Part shown: one piece after another, positions 49,878 through 59,027 of the stretch
Layout: each line of letters starts with the position of its first letter
Position numbering within the stretch: position 1 is the stretch's first letter
Source: CBDDKZ01 sp965230415
Lineage (GTDB): Bacteria > Bacteroidota > Bacteroidia > Cytophagales > JAAEPT01
Length of the DNA: 64,000 nucleotides
Direction: 5' to 3'
Assembly: GCA_965230415.1 (NCBI GenBank)
Contig: CBDDKZ010000005.1
Coordinates: forward strand, 2,728,001-2,792,000
Made by a program: the position numbers and the translations under genes
Notes under the pieces: model-generated
Told to the model about the DNA's origin: nothing
Database searches by the model: none
The model's input: only the letters and a program-made list of their open reading frames with translations

Positions 49878-50360
49878 TTAATTTTTGATTATTTTTAAAA
49901 CTTTTAAAAGTTGATTTTTTTCTTTGACGCGAATGAGATAGAGACCATTTGGGTAATTTTCCATATGAATAGTATTCTTCGTTTCCAGAATTAAAGATTC
50001 ATGAATAAAAACTCCCTGTTGGTTGTAAATTTCTGCGATTAACGTTCCGCTATTAGCTTGGTCGATCTGCAGAATTGCCACTCCCGTAGTTGGGTTTGGG
50101 AATACATCAGCCTGAACATAGTTGATTTCAGGCTTATTCGTAGCTGTAATTACAGTAATTTCGAAAGGTTGTTGAACACCTTCGGTTATACTGCCTGTTG
50201 CATGTGTAGTGGCATCTGTAAATAACTGACCTACAGAATAGCTTACTGTACCACTTAATGACTCCGCTTCGCCCCCTGCAGAAGATGGTGCTCGTTGGCC
50301 ATATAAATTGAGGCCGCAAATGAATAGACCTCCCAGTAGTAGAATTTTTTTTCTTTGCAT
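49878..50360 (-). CDS. Small secreted protein with T9SS sorting domain
   Basis: This 160-residue protein starts at ATG 50360; the longer frame to 50477 adds 39 basic residues without a signal, so the shorter start with signal MQRKKILLLGGLFICGL (cleavage after YGQ) is preferred. A short Ala/Ser-rich segment with SGTVSYSVGQLFT near 36-48 follows, then the T9SS sorting domain from VFPNPTTG near 87. The mature part is mostly the sorting domain. It is translated 1 base upstream of the collagen-like gene, and this pairing is frequently seen in Bacteroidota surface loci (recollection). Confidence 0.82.
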   Translation of the reverse strand: MQRKKILLLGGLFICGLNLYGQRAPSSAGGEAESLSGTVSYSVGQLFTDATTHATGSITEGVQQPFEITVITATNKPEINYVQADVFPNPTTGVAILQIDQANSGTLIAEIYNQQGVFIHESLILETKNTIHMENYPNGLYLIRVKEKNQLLKVLKIIKN

Positions 50361-50626
50361 ATAAATAGAATTACATAAATAGTCGAAATGCTGTTTGTCT
50401 GGCTTGACTAAACGAAAATTGGAAAGAATAGTTGGGCGAATTAATCGAATTAAAATCCGTTTGCAATCGGGTTCCAAAAAATGGTCAAAATATGCGCGGA
50501 TGGGTGTGTTTTTATAATGGGAATAAGGTAAACTTTATAGCTGTGGTGGCGTATAGGTGAATTGATTAATTTTTTCACCTATTGTAATGGCTTTTACTAT
50601 ATTTAGGGCTTAAAATACAGCGGATT

Positions 50627-51016
50627 ATGGCATATAAACAATTGATGTATTGGCACATGGCGACCGTATTGCCTTGTGTGGTGATCGGGGCTATGTTGTT
50701 ATTGCTAAAAAAGGGCAAAGGGTTTCATAAGTATTTTGGCATTATTTATATGATACTCATGTTTGCAACAGCGCTTATTACATTGTTTATGCCAGCTTTT
50801 GTTGGTCCGCGCTTGTTTAATCATTTTGGTTGGATCCATTCATTTAGCGTGCTCACTATTTATTCCGTTCCCACGGCTTACCGGGCCATAAAAAAAGGTA
50901 ATGTGAAGAAGCATAAGTCAACTATGATAAATCTGTATTTCGGCGCAATTATTATTGCAGGAGCATTTACGCTCGTGCCTGGCAGGTATTTGCATCATTT
51001 TTTGTTTGGGGGCTAG
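50627..51016 (+). CDS. DUF2306-like membrane protein
   Basis: A 129-residue protein with four membrane helices. The pattern MYWHMATVLPCVVIGA, GKGFHKYFGIIYM and KHKSTMINLYFGAIIIAGAFTL, with conserved His and Arg near helices (HKYFG, GRYLHH), matches the DUF2306 family of unknown function. It stands alone on the plus strand. Confidence 0.8.
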   Translation: MAYKQLMYWHMATVLPCVVIGAMLLLLKKGKGFHKYFGIIYMILMFATALITLFMPAFVGPRLFNHFGWIHSFSVLTIYSVPTAYRAIKKGNVKKHKSTMINLYFGAIIIAGAFTLVPGRYLHHFLFGG

Positions 51017-51223
51017 TTGCTTTATAAAAGAAGATAGGATAGCAAACCACCTAAGTAACAAATTAAAGGCTAACGATTAAATGATGAAACCGAGTTGCGT
51101 AATCAATGTTCCATGGTTAATTTTAACCAGCAATTTAACTAGTAGCAATAGGAGGCCTTTAGTATACTTCCAGATCTTAAATAGAGATCGAACTACCTAT
51201 TTTAGAACCTTAAAGCTTTAATT

Positions 51224-52231
51224 ATGAAAATTAAATCAATGCTTATTGTTATGTTGCTAATCAGTGCGGGATTTGGACGTGCTCAATTTTATGAATTGCA
51301 AGTCTCATCGGGTACATATGCGCCGCTTAACGATGCTGTTTCTCTGAATAATGGCATGACCTGGGATGATCCTCATTTTACCATACCCCTCGGCTTTACG
51401 TTTAATTATTTAAACAGCGAAATAAATAATATTTATATCGTTGAATATGGCTATGGGGCTCATTTAGGGACATCGGAGGCGTTGAGTGGGACCACTGATG
51501 CACTTATTGCTTATAGCCCTGATTTAGTCGATCGTAATTATAACCTCGATTTAGATGAGCCAACGACAGGGGCCTTGTCCGATATTTCTTATCAATTAGA
51601 AGGTGCTTCCGGGGATCGTATATTAAAAATACAGTGGGAGAATGCCGGTTTTTATGATGAGATTGCTGAAACGGGTGAATCACAGAGCTATATGAATTTT
51701 CAACTTTGGTTGTATGAAAACGGAAGTGCTATTGAACTTCATTTTGGACCAAATAGCATCCAGACTCCTGGTTTAATTTACAGTAATGAGAAAGGTCCCG
51801 TTGTTGGTTTTATAGAAGATTATGACATTGACGAAGATGAAATGCGTGGTGAAGCCTGGGAGCTCAAAGGTAACTATAATGAGGCCACGATGAGACAGGT
51901 AAACAATATTGATAATTTTAAAGGGATGAACAATAGTATAGTTGACGGAACGATTTATCGCTTTTCAAAATTGGTGTCAGGTATTGTTAAAGATAGTGAA
52001 TTGCCAACCAATGGTCAGTTATTCCCCAATCCGTGTACAACAACATTTAATTTGACAAGCTCCCCGGATAAATTATCGACAGTGTTAATCTATGATGCGA
52101 TAGGGCAAAGGGTGCTTACAATTCCTTATACAGGTGAAGCTATTGATGTGTCTGGTCTGGAAAAGGGGCTTTATTTTGTGGAGTATTTAGAGGGTAATAA
52201 GCTGGTAAACAGTAAGTTAATTAAAAAGTAA
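51224..52231 (+). CDS. Secreted protein with T9SS sorting domain
   Basis: A 335-residue protein. The signal peptide (cleavage after GRAQ) is followed by a beta-rich, acidic domain of about 240 residues with no recognised family, then a type A sorting domain from LFPNPCTTTFNL near 264 ending in KLIKK. The mature domain has many aromatic and Asp/Gly residues (DDPHFTIPLGFTFNYL), which suggests a jelly-roll-type fold. Probably exported to the cell surface; function unknown. Confidence 0.8.
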   Translation: MKIKSMLIVMLLISAGFGRAQFYELQVSSGTYAPLNDAVSLNNGMTWDDPHFTIPLGFTFNYLNSEINNIYIVEYGYGAHLGTSEALSGTTDALIAYSPDLVDRNYNLDLDEPTTGALSDISYQLEGASGDRILKIQWENAGFYDEIAETGESQSYMNFQLWLYENGSAIELHFGPNSIQTPGLIYSNEKGPVVGFIEDYDIDEDEMRGEAWELKGNYNEATMRQVNNIDNFKGMNNSIVDGTIYRFSKLVSGIVKDSELPTNGQLFPNPCTTTFNLTSSPDKLSTVLIYDAIGQRVLTIPYTGEAIDVSGLEKGLYFVEYLEGNKLVNSKLIKK

Positions 52232-52338
52232 GGCTTTCCGGATAGTGGTGCTTTTTACGCTTGGCCAAGAGAACTTTTAACAAAGGATAATTGTTTGGAT
52301 TAGTGGTTTGATTAAAAGTTTGATGAAGAAAGCACAAT

Positions 52339-53805
52339 ATGAATCTTGAAACAGTAAAAAAAATCTTTTTTTGCCTATTCTATTTATTGATAGCTTTTTG
52401 CAATATAGCTCAATACACTAGCATTAATAAAAGTGCTTATACACGTGATTTATTAGTTTTTAAAAAAGTACTTCAGGAAGCGCATCCGTCTTTGCATCAA
52501 TATTTGCCCAAGGAAGAATGGGAAAGCCTATTTCATCAAGCTCATGAAAAGCTCACAAGGGTTCAGACAGATTTAGAATTTCTGCGAGTCATTATGCCTT
52601 TGGCGCAACGCATTGGCGATGCCCATATGGATATAAAACTAAAGAAATCCTTAGAAGAGGATGTAGGGCGCTTTGTGGTACCTGTTCATTATATGGAAGG
52701 AAATTTATTGGTAGCAAAGACTTATAAGGGAATTCCTAAAGCCGCACGAATAATAAGAATTAATGAAATCCCAACATCAGAACTTATGGCACGACTTGTT
52801 CCCTATGCATTTACCGATGCTAATAACCCAGGTATAGCTAGGCAAATTGTAGGTCTTTTCTTTGAACGTTTCATGTATTATGAGTTTGGGCCGCAACAGA
52901 CATTTGATGTGGAATTTATTCCATACGGTGAATCTGCTTCCAGCACTGTACGAATACAAGGGTCTGACGAAAGTTATGCTGACGAAAAATACTGGGATGC
53001 TTACCATGAGGTGGAGTATGACCATAACGAGCTGGGATCATATCCAATAAATAGCGTTCCGCATCTGGATATAATAGAAGACCCGGAAATTGTTCGATTG
53101 ATCATACCAACTTTTAACGTGCCAACATGGTTTTTTGAGCGCATGCTAAAAAAACAATTTGAGGAGATTGAAGACCTGGGAGTGGAGAACCTGATTGTTG
53201 ATGTGCGTGACAATACTGGTGGCATTATTTTCAATGCAGTAACTTTATTTTCCCTAATCTCCGATGAGACGACCCAATGGTGGGAATCTTGTTTTGTTCG
53301 TACTATGGAGCTACCGGAGTTAAATTATACCGGAACCGGAAGGGTGCTGAGCGAAATGCTGACACGTAAGTTCAAAAGAGCAACATCCATAGACGGAAAG
53401 AAAGTGCTTTTTGGCGAAGAAGCCAAGCTCTATAATGATGTGCCTGAAGTTGAACATCGGTTTGAAGGAAATACGGTAGTGCTGTTTAATGGGCGAAGTT
53501 GTTCAGCTGCTTCTGCTTTTGCACATTTCGCAACCAGAAGTGAAAAGATTTATACCGTTGGGTCTGAGAGTGGATCGAACCAAGGTCTGCAAACTGCCGG
53601 CTGGTTTGCAGATTATATATTACCAAAAAGCCAAATACGATTACATTTCGGGCTCATTTCCTTACAGTCGCGTATGGAGACTGAATCGATTGACAAAAGA
53701 GGTGTGATGCCCAAAGTGCTAGTCGAAAATAACCGGGAATCTTTATATTATAATACCGATGACCAGTTGCAGGCAGCACTGGATATTATTTATCAATTAA
53801 GGTAA
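52339..53805 (+). CDS. S41-family peptidase-like exported protein
   Basis: A 488-residue protein with an N-terminal hydrophobic signal or anchor. The N-terminal domain (about 30-130) is helical, and a degenerate PDZ-like region may follow. LIVDVRDNTGGIIFNA near 285-300 and VVLFNGRSCSAASAFAHFA near 382-400 are the core strands of tail-specific (S41) peptidases, the latter containing the nucleophile Ser position. The catalytic Lys was not identified with certainty, so activity is not proven. There is no T9SS tail. Confidence 0.82.
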   Translation: MNLETVKKIFFCLFYLLIAFCNIAQYTSINKSAYTRDLLVFKKVLQEAHPSLHQYLPKEEWESLFHQAHEKLTRVQTDLEFLRVIMPLAQRIGDAHMDIKLKKSLEEDVGRFVVPVHYMEGNLLVAKTYKGIPKAARIIRINEIPTSELMARLVPYAFTDANNPGIARQIVGLFFERFMYYEFGPQQTFDVEFIPYGESASSTVRIQGSDESYADEKYWDAYHEVEYDHNELGSYPINSVPHLDIIEDPEIVRLIIPTFNVPTWFFERMLKKQFEEIEDLGVENLIVDVRDNTGGIIFNAVTLFSLISDETTQWWESCFVRTMELPELNYTGTGRVLSEMLTRKFKRATSIDGKKVLFGEEAKLYNDVPEVEHRFEGNTVVLFNGRSCSAASAFAHFATRSEKIYTVGSESGSNQGLQTAGWFADYILPKSQIRLHFGLISLQSRMETESIDKRGVMPKVLVENNRESLYYNTDDQLQAALDIIYQLR

Positions 53806-53839
53806 GGCTAACAAAATACACAATCCGTTTTTATTTATA

Positions 53840-53859
53840 ATTTCTATATTTGTAGAAAT
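53840..53859 (+). promoter_or_regulatory. Palindrome with -7-like TATATTTG
   Basis: ATTTCTA, 6-base centre, TAGAAAT. TATATTTG at 53845-53852 fits TAnnTTTG and lies within the palindrome, so a regulator binding here would block the promoter of the glycosyltransferase operon that starts at 53885. A proper -33 TTTG was not found. Confidence 0.4.
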
Positions 53860-53884
53860 AAATCATTCGTTAAAATTAATTGGT

Positions 53885-54856
53885 TTGAAAGTCCTTTCTG
53901 TTGTTGTACCTATTTATAATGAAGAACAAATCATTGATGAATTGTACCGTCGTATAGTAGAGACTGTAAAAGAAATTACTGATGACTATGAAATCATTTT
54001 TGTAAATGACGGTAGTACAGATCAGTCATTTGTCAAATTGACAGATATTTCGAGCGAAAATAACCGGGTTTTTTACATCGATTTCAGTCGTAATTTTGGA
54101 CACCAAATCGCCATAACCGCCGGAATAGATATGTCTCAAGGGCAAGCGGTGGTGGTTATTGACGGTGATTTACAGGATCCTCCTGAGCTAATTTTAGAGA
54201 TGTATAGTAAATATAAGGCAGGAGTTGATGTGGTTTATGCGCGGCGCAATAAGAGAAATGGAGAAAGTGTTTTTAAGAAAATAACCGCAAAAGTATTCTA
54301 CAGGCTATTAAAAGCAATAACATCTATTGAAATACCAGTGGATGTTGGAGACTACCGCTTAATGGATAGGAAAGTGATAGCCTACCTGAAACGCATGCCC
54401 GAACAAAACAAGTTTATTCGAGGGCAAATTGCCTGGTTGGGCTTCAAGAGTGACGTGGTTTACTTCGATCGCGATGAACGTAAGTTTGGCAAAACAGGTT
54501 ATTCGTTCAAAAAAATGCTCAAATTTGCCATGGATGGTATTACCTCGTTTTCAGACAAACCCTTAAACCTGGTAAGTAGGCTGGGTATTTTATTTTCTAT
54601 CGTATCACTCGGGATAATATTATATGCGCTCTACTCTCACTTTATGTTGAATAGAACAATCACCGGGTGGACATCATTAATTATTAGCTCTACATTTTTT
54701 GGCGGAGTTCAATTACTGTCTATTGGATTAATTGGGCAATATATTAGCAGGATTAATAAGAATACACTTAACAGGCCGTTGTATATAATTAATCATTCAA
54801 ATATTAGCTCAGACAATGAGACAACGGTTTTCGATTATAAACAGCCAAAAGGGTGA
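53885..54856 (+). CDS. GT2 undecaprenyl-phosphate glycosyltransferase (GtrB/ArnC-like)
   Basis: A 323-residue GT2 enzyme with VVPIYNEE at residues 7-14, FVNDGSTD near 40-47 and VVIDGDLQDPPE near 94-105 (the DxD metal site). Two C-terminal membrane helices (about 230-255 and 262-290) and terminal RINKN fit GtrB/ArnC, which load a sugar onto undecaprenyl phosphate. Translation begins with TTG at 53885. It is followed in the same direction by a GT-C enzyme, which may use the lipid-linked sugar it makes. Confidence 0.9.
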   Translation: MKVLSVVVPIYNEEQIIDELYRRIVETVKEITDDYEIIFVNDGSTDQSFVKLTDISSENNRVFYIDFSRNFGHQIAITAGIDMSQGQAVVVIDGDLQDPPELILEMYSKYKAGVDVVYARRNKRNGESVFKKITAKVFYRLLKAITSIEIPVDVGDYRLMDRKVIAYLKRMPEQNKFIRGQIAWLGFKSDVVYFDRDERKFGKTGYSFKKMLKFAMDGITSFSDKPLNLVSRLGILFSIVSLGIILYALYSHFMLNRTITGWTSLIISSTFFGGVQLLSIGLIGQYISRINKNTLNRPLYIINHSNISSDNETTVFDYKQPKG

Positions 54857-54872
54857 AATAACTGGGATAAAA

Positions 54873-56132
54873 ATGATTGGGAAAAAGATTTTTGCGGGTG
54901 CTAATAGTAATCTCTTAATTTTGATTCTTTATATACCATCTTTATATCTAATATATAAAATTTGCTTTTTTCTTGGTATTGTTGATGTGGACTTTAATGC
55001 AGCAAATTTATTGCAATGGGATACCAAATGGTACCATTCTATAAAAGAGGAAGGTTATCAATTCTATCGGGATAAACAATCCAACTTGGCTTTTTTTCCC
55101 TTGTTTTCATATATGTGGAGGTTGTTTCATGTATCTATTGAAGTTATTTGTTTTATAAATGCGATTATCTTTGGTCTCACTATTTGGCTGTTTTCTAAAA
55201 ACTTCAGAGTCAATAAACAAAAGTTTTGGATGTTAATGAGTACACCTGCTTTTGTGTTTTGCTTTATCCCCTATTCAGAATCGCTTTATATGCTTGGTGT
55301 TACATTGTTACTGATCGGGATCAGTAAGCAAAAACTGGTTTGGGTCTTTTTGGCCTGTCTAGTTATTGGTTTAACTCGCTCTGTTGTAGTATTTTTTATT
55401 CCAGCCGGAGTCATTACAGTTTTGTATTATTTTAAGGCAAAACGATCCGTTTTTAAAGTAGTTATGGTTTTATTTGCGAGTACCATATTGTCTTTCGTAA
55501 TAGTGCAAATTTGGCAATATTTGGTAACAGGTGAATGGTTTACTTTTTTCAAAGCACAAAGACATTGGGAACACTATTTTAGACTTCCTCAACATTTAAT
55601 TACAAGTTGGTGGCGGGAAACTCTTTGGGAAGATATGAGAGCTATGGCGATTGCATTGTGCTTTGCAATTATTGCGGTCATATACCTTTGGAGAAAGTTT
55701 AATAAGAAAATTAGTGAGGATTTGTCTCCGGAGGTGTTATTTTCTCTATTGAATATTGCAGCAGTTGGTTTGTTTATCCTTTTGTTTCAGGGAGGTGACT
55801 TTCACAGCTTAAATCGTTATGTATTTTGTGCGCCATTCTTGTGGCTTGTAGCTATTAATATCAGGCGACTTGAAGTCAAATTGCCAATTTGGTTTTGGTA
55901 CGCAATGATGGGCTTATTATTTCTCTTGTGTATAAATGGACCTTTAAATCCTGACTTTAGCCCGGCAAAGTTTCTGAATTATATGATTTTTGTAGCATTA
56001 CTTTACTTTAGATGGATGTTTTGGGTGGTTGATAAATTTCCACGTTGGTTTTTTATAGTATTGCTCGCGGTTGGATTTCTATTTCAACTACATTTTTTGC
56101 ACATGTTTCTTAGTGGGAAATGGATTGGATAA
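54873..56132 (+). CDS. Membrane GT-C mannosyltransferase-like protein (PIG-V-like)
   Basis: A 419-residue polytopic protein from ATG 54873; a longer frame starts at 54816 inside the GT2 gene, but the extra residues are unlikely. LLQWDTKWYHSI near residues 47-58 contains the D and W of PIG-V/GT76-type mannosyltransferases (WDxxWY), and FFPLFSYMWR near 75 follows the expected pattern. About ten membrane helices follow. It probably transfers a sugar from a polyprenyl-linked donor to an extracytoplasmic acceptor, perhaps the product of the upstream GT2. Confidence 0.83.
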   Translation: MIGKKIFAGANSNLLILILYIPSLYLIYKICFFLGIVDVDFNAANLLQWDTKWYHSIKEEGYQFYRDKQSNLAFFPLFSYMWRLFHVSIEVICFINAIIFGLTIWLFSKNFRVNKQKFWMLMSTPAFVFCFIPYSESLYMLGVTLLLIGISKQKLVWVFLACLVIGLTRSVVVFFIPAGVITVLYYFKAKRSVFKVVMVLFASTILSFVIVQIWQYLVTGEWFTFFKAQRHWEHYFRLPQHLITSWWRETLWEDMRAMAIALCFAIIAVIYLWRKFNKKISEDLSPEVLFSLLNIAAVGLFILLFQGGDFHSLNRYVFCAPFLWLVAINIRRLEVKLPIWFWYAMMGLLFLLCINGPLNPDFSPAKFLNYMIFVALLYFRWMFWVVDKFPRWFFIVLLAVGFLFQLHFLHMFLSGKWIG

Positions 56133-56207
56133 TAAGTGTAGAAACTACATTGACTGATATGGGAACATGCCCCGTCTATAAAGTGAGTTTTATTCTAAAA
56201 AATAAGT

Positions 56208-56933
56208 TTGAAAAAAATAGTTCTTGTTACAGGTGGAAGCAGAGGGATAGGAAAAGCAACATCAGTTGCGTTGTCCCGCCAAGGGTATTTTGTTTGTATA
56301 AACTATAAATCCGATACAGCTTCAGCAGAAGTACTCCGAAATCAAATAAAAAAAGAAGGAGGACAAGCCTGTATTGTTAAAGCAGATATTTCCGTTGAAG
56401 AAGATGTAATTAAACTTTTTCAATACCTGGACAGTCTGGAGGGGGAATTGACAGGCCTTGTTAATAATGCAGGAAAATTGGCAGAGCAGGCATCTCTTAT
56501 CGATATGACCGCAGCACGAATTAAAGACATTTTTGAAACGAATATTTTGAGCGTATTTCTGTGTTCGAGGGAGGCTGTTAAAAGAATGAATGTAAATGGT
56601 GGGGCCATTGTTAATATTTCATCGGGAGCGGCAAAGTCGGGCTCACCAAATGAATACCTTGATTATGCGGCATCTAAAGGAGCTATCGATACCTTTACCT
56701 TGGGATTGGCGCGTGAAGTTGCCCATTTAAATATCCGCGTAAATGGTATCCGTCCTGGATTTATTGAAACCGAGATGCATACTATCCCCAATAGACTAGA
56801 GACTATAAAGTCAAAGATTCCGATGAATAGAATTGGTAAACCGGAAGAAATTGCCAAAACAGTAGCCTGGTTGATTTCAGAAAATTCGAGTTATACGAGC
56901 GGGGCAATTATAGATATTGCCGGGGGGCGTTAA
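56208..56933 (+). CDS. Short-chain dehydrogenase/reductase (FabG-like)
   Basis: This 241-residue classical SDR has the coenzyme motif VTGGSRGIGKAT at residues 7-18, NNAG near 86-89, a catalytic Ser in IVNISSGAA near 134 and YAASK near 151-155. The end has NGIRPGFIETEM near 177-188. It starts with TTG at 56208. Whether it reduces a fatty acyl or a sugar/polyprenol intermediate cannot be read; its position after the GT genes suggests envelope metabolism. Confidence 0.9.
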   Translation: MKKIVLVTGGSRGIGKATSVALSRQGYFVCINYKSDTASAEVLRNQIKKEGGQACIVKADISVEEDVIKLFQYLDSLEGELTGLVNNAGKLAEQASLIDMTAARIKDIFETNILSVFLCSREAVKRMNVNGGAIVNISSGAAKSGSPNEYLDYAASKGAIDTFTLGLAREVAHLNIRVNGIRPGFIETEMHTIPNRLETIKSKIPMNRIGKPEEIAKTVAWLISENSSYTSGAIIDIAGGR

Positions 56934-57092
56934 TGATAGTTTGTTCTATTTATGAGGCAGTTCTCGTTACATGGTGCAGTTAAGCCATAATGTCATAAGT
57001 AAAGACTTGGTATTATAATTGAATCAGTAAAATCGAAAGTATATCGTTCCCGAATGTCTTATGTTCAGGAACATTGGTTTAAACACAATTCA

Positions 57093-57428
57093 ATGAATAA
57101 AACCGAATTGATTTACCTCGTAGTGGCAGTACTGGTCTGGCTGGCCGGTTATTTTCACAATGGTCGTTTTGTCAGACCAAAATGGAAAATCCCCGGAAAG
57201 TTCCTTTTCTATGTAGGGCTTGCTTTTCTTATGACACATTGGTACTTGCACTGGGCGCTTCTGTTTATTATTGGACATCCTTTAATTGGTTTGTTGTTCC
57301 ATTATAAAGTATGTAAGAAAAACCAGATCAATTGGCTTACTTGCCAGCCGAGGGATAAGTATTTGGAGATACAGGAAAAGTGGGCCAAAGGTAAGTTTAA
57401 TACCGGAAATCCTATTGATAATGACTGA
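57093..57428 (+). CDS. Small membrane protein of unknown function
   Basis: A 111-residue protein from ATG 57093 (an upstream ATG at 57054 adds 13 residues). Three membrane segments are predicted (about 6-20, 32-50 and 53-70), and a basic C-terminal tail follows. A Cys-Lys stretch (VCKKN) follows the last helix. No family recognised. Confidence 0.65.
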   Translation: MNKTELIYLVVAVLVWLAGYFHNGRFVRPKWKIPGKFLFYVGLAFLMTHWYLHWALLFIIGHPLIGLLFHYKVCKKNQINWLTCQPRDKYLEIQEKWAKGKFNTGNPIDND

Positions 57429-57483
57429 TTTTTTACTGATGCGCTAGGCCTTATTTTTAGAATTCCACTTAAATTGCTAAATT

Positions 57484-57499
57484 GCAACCTTTTAGTTGC
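57484..57499 (+). promoter_or_regulatory. Palindromic operator of the SRPBCC-ArsR genes
   Basis: GCAACCTTTTAGTTGC, an interrupted 16-bp palindrome that ends 4 bases before the SRPBCC start at 57504. The same 16-bp architecture occurs twice at 58985 and 59028. It is the most likely site of autorepression by the ArsR-type regulator. Confidence 0.65.
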
Positions 57500-57503
57500 T
57501 AAA

Positions 57504-57926
57504 ATGAGACCTGTGAACGACAAAATTGTAAAAACACATCAGTTTAACTATCCCATCTCCAGAGTTTGGGATGCTATTTCCAAGGAAGAAGAGATCTCTG
57601 CCTGGTTCATAAAAGCCGATTTTAAAGCAGAACCTGGTTATAAATATACCTTTACAAACGAACAAACAATTATTGAAGGAGAAGTACTCACAGCTAATCC
57701 GGTTTATGAATTGGTTTACACCTGGATAGTGCGGGGAACAGGAGTGGAGACGGTAGTTAGTTGGAAGTTGGAAGAGAAAGGTGGGGCTACATTTTTGACC
57801 TTAGAACATAGTGGTTTAAGTAATTATCCAGGAGAGACTGCTATCGTGATGTTTGAGAACTTTGAAGAAGGATGGCGCACTTGCCTCGATAATCTTCAAC
57901 AACATTTAATCACAGCGCATGTCTAA
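57504..57926 (+). CDS. SRPBCC (AHSA1-like) domain protein
   Basis: A 140-residue helix-grip protein from ATG 57504; the frame extends upstream to 57474 but the operator-like palindrome lies there. KTHQFNYPISRVWDAIS near residues 8-24 and FTNEQTIIEGEVLTANP near 44-60 fit the activator-of-Hsp90/START-like SRPBCC fold, which binds small hydrophobic ligands. It overlaps the ArsR gene by 8 bases. This pair is a frequently recurring unit in which SRPBCC may be the ligand-binding partner of the repressor. Confidence 0.87.
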   Translation: MRPVNDKIVKTHQFNYPISRVWDAISKEEEISAWFIKADFKAEPGYKYTFTNEQTIIEGEVLTANPVYELVYTWIVRGTGVETVVSWKLEEKGGATFLTLEHSGLSNYPGETAIVMFENFEEGWRTCLDNLQQHLITAHV

Positions 57927-58248
57927 AGAGAAAAATACCAATGCTGTATTTAAGGCAATAGCGGATCCTACACGTAGAGAAATTTTTCATATGTTGATGG
58001 TGGCCGGAGTGGCGCTTTCACTCAGTCAGATTGCTGAAAAATTCGACATCAGCAGACAGGGTGTGACTAAACATGTGAAGCTATTGGAAGAAGCAGGGCT
58101 CATTAAAACAAAAGAGAAGGGAAGAGCGCGTTTTTGCGAACCAAATCCAACACCGCTGTCAGAAATTAAAAACTGGTTGGCTGTTTACGACAAGTTCTGG
58201 ACTAATAAATTGAATGCCCTGGATAATTATTTAGACTCCGAAAGTTAA
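57919..58248 (+). CDS. ArsR-family transcriptional regulator
   Basis: A 109-residue winged-helix repressor. IADPTRREIFHMLM near residues 13-26 and ISRQGVTKHVKLLEEAGLI near 46-64 are the DNA-binding region typical of the family. No metal-binding Cys motif (ELCVCDL) is present; like other SRPBCC-linked ArsR proteins it probably senses an organic ligand. It should bind the 16-bp palindromes at 57484, 58985 and 59028. Confidence 0.92.
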   Translation: MSKEKNTNAVFKAIADPTRREIFHMLMVAGVALSLSQIAEKFDISRQGVTKHVKLLEEAGLIKTKEKGRARFCEPNPTPLSEIKNWLAVYDKFWTNKLNALDNYLDSES

Positions 58249-58263
58249 ACGAACAGCAAATGA

Positions 58264-58286
58264 TCGCTTTTCCCAAAGCGAGTTTT
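58264..58286 (+). terminator. Terminator after the ArsR gene
   Basis: TCGCTTT, loop TCCC, AAAGCGA, then GTTTT, 15 bases after the ArsR stop. Confidence 0.65.
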
Positions 58287-58310
58287 ACCCAATCGGAATC
58301 ACCTGAAAGG

Positions 58311-58341
58311 GACGCTGAGTCTAATAAAGTACCTCAGCGTC
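58311..58341. terminator. Second hairpin between convergent genes
   Basis: GACGCTGAG (58311-58319) and CTCAGCGTC (58333-58341) pair perfectly across 13 bases. It lies downstream of the YHS gene on the minus strand and may terminate that transcript; T-tracts are poor. Confidence 0.5.
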
Positions 58342-58384
58342 TTCAGAGAATGACTCGGAAGGATACGAAGCGGAGGAATACCAG

Positions 58385-58849
58385 CTATTTCCATTTGCGT
58401 TCACAGGCGGTTATGACGGCACTCGGATTTTTAGCAAATTCCTTTTGTACTTCTTCCGATGAAAATAAATACAATTTACCTTCCAGAATACTAAATACAG
58501 TAGGGGCTGACGGTGCGGCAAAACCAGTGCTGATGGCCTTACCGCAATATCCACCAAATTCGGGTACAAATTTTTTGGGATTGGATTTAAACAAGTCGAG
58601 GTTTTCTGGTGTGCTGAAATACCAGTCGTTATCCATGTAACGAAAAGAATAAGCAGGATTTCCCTTTTGCAGTTCTTGATCAAAGTAGCTAGTTACATCG
58701 TAACCATTCAGCGCTATTTTATCTACTGCGTAGACTTTGTTGTGTATTCCGAGACTTAAAGGAATGATTCTTTTTGTGCTAAGAAATAGTGCAATAATTA
58801 TAATTACGGCAATAATGGACAGACTTGTTATTATCATGATCTTTTTCAT
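58385..58849 (-). CDS. Membrane-anchored YHS-domain protein
   Basis: A 154-residue protein from ATG 58849 (a longer frame begins at 58885). An N-terminal membrane anchor (about 5-25) is followed by a YHS-type domain with IALNGYDVTSYF near residues 44-55, FSTPENLDLFKSNPKKF near 77-93, GGYC near 97-100 and a C-terminal CERKWK. YHS domains are small, often metal- or stress-related modules; several bacterial examples lie in copper or heavy-metal operons. The upstream region carries two copies of the ArsR operator-like palindrome. Confidence 0.85.
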   Translation of the reverse strand: MKKIMIITSLSIIAVIIIIALFLSTKRIIPLSLGIHNKVYAVDKIALNGYDVTSYFDQELQKGNPAYSFRYMDNDWYFSTPENLDLFKSNPKKFVPEFGGYCGKAISTGFAAPSAPTVFSILEGKLYLFSSEEVQKEFAKNPSAVITACERKWK

Positions 58850-58984
58850 TTTCTTGTTTTTTAGTTTGAACAGGGGTACTTGCAAGAGTCTCTGATTCTA
58901 ATATGCTTCCCTGAAATTGAAATAAAGAGCTGGTAATTCAGGCTTGGTGTTTCGTTTTTTCGGTGTCATTTGATTTTTATTTAC

Positions 58985-59000
58985 GCAACCGTTTGGTTGT
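58985..59000. promoter_or_regulatory. ArsR-type operator palindrome, copy 2
   Basis: GCAACCGTTTGGTTGT, a near-perfect palindrome identical in layout to the site at 57484 (GCAAC, 6-base centre, GTTGC). It is 136 bases upstream of the YHS start. Confidence 0.65.
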
Positions 59001-59027
59001 TTAAAGTAATTGTGTTTTTAAATAAAT

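Noticed and set aside
54816..54872. Upstream start for the PIG-V-like gene
   Set aside because: The extra 19 residues overlap the GT2 gene and precede the membrane segment without any signal; ATG 54873 gives a normal GT-C N-terminus.
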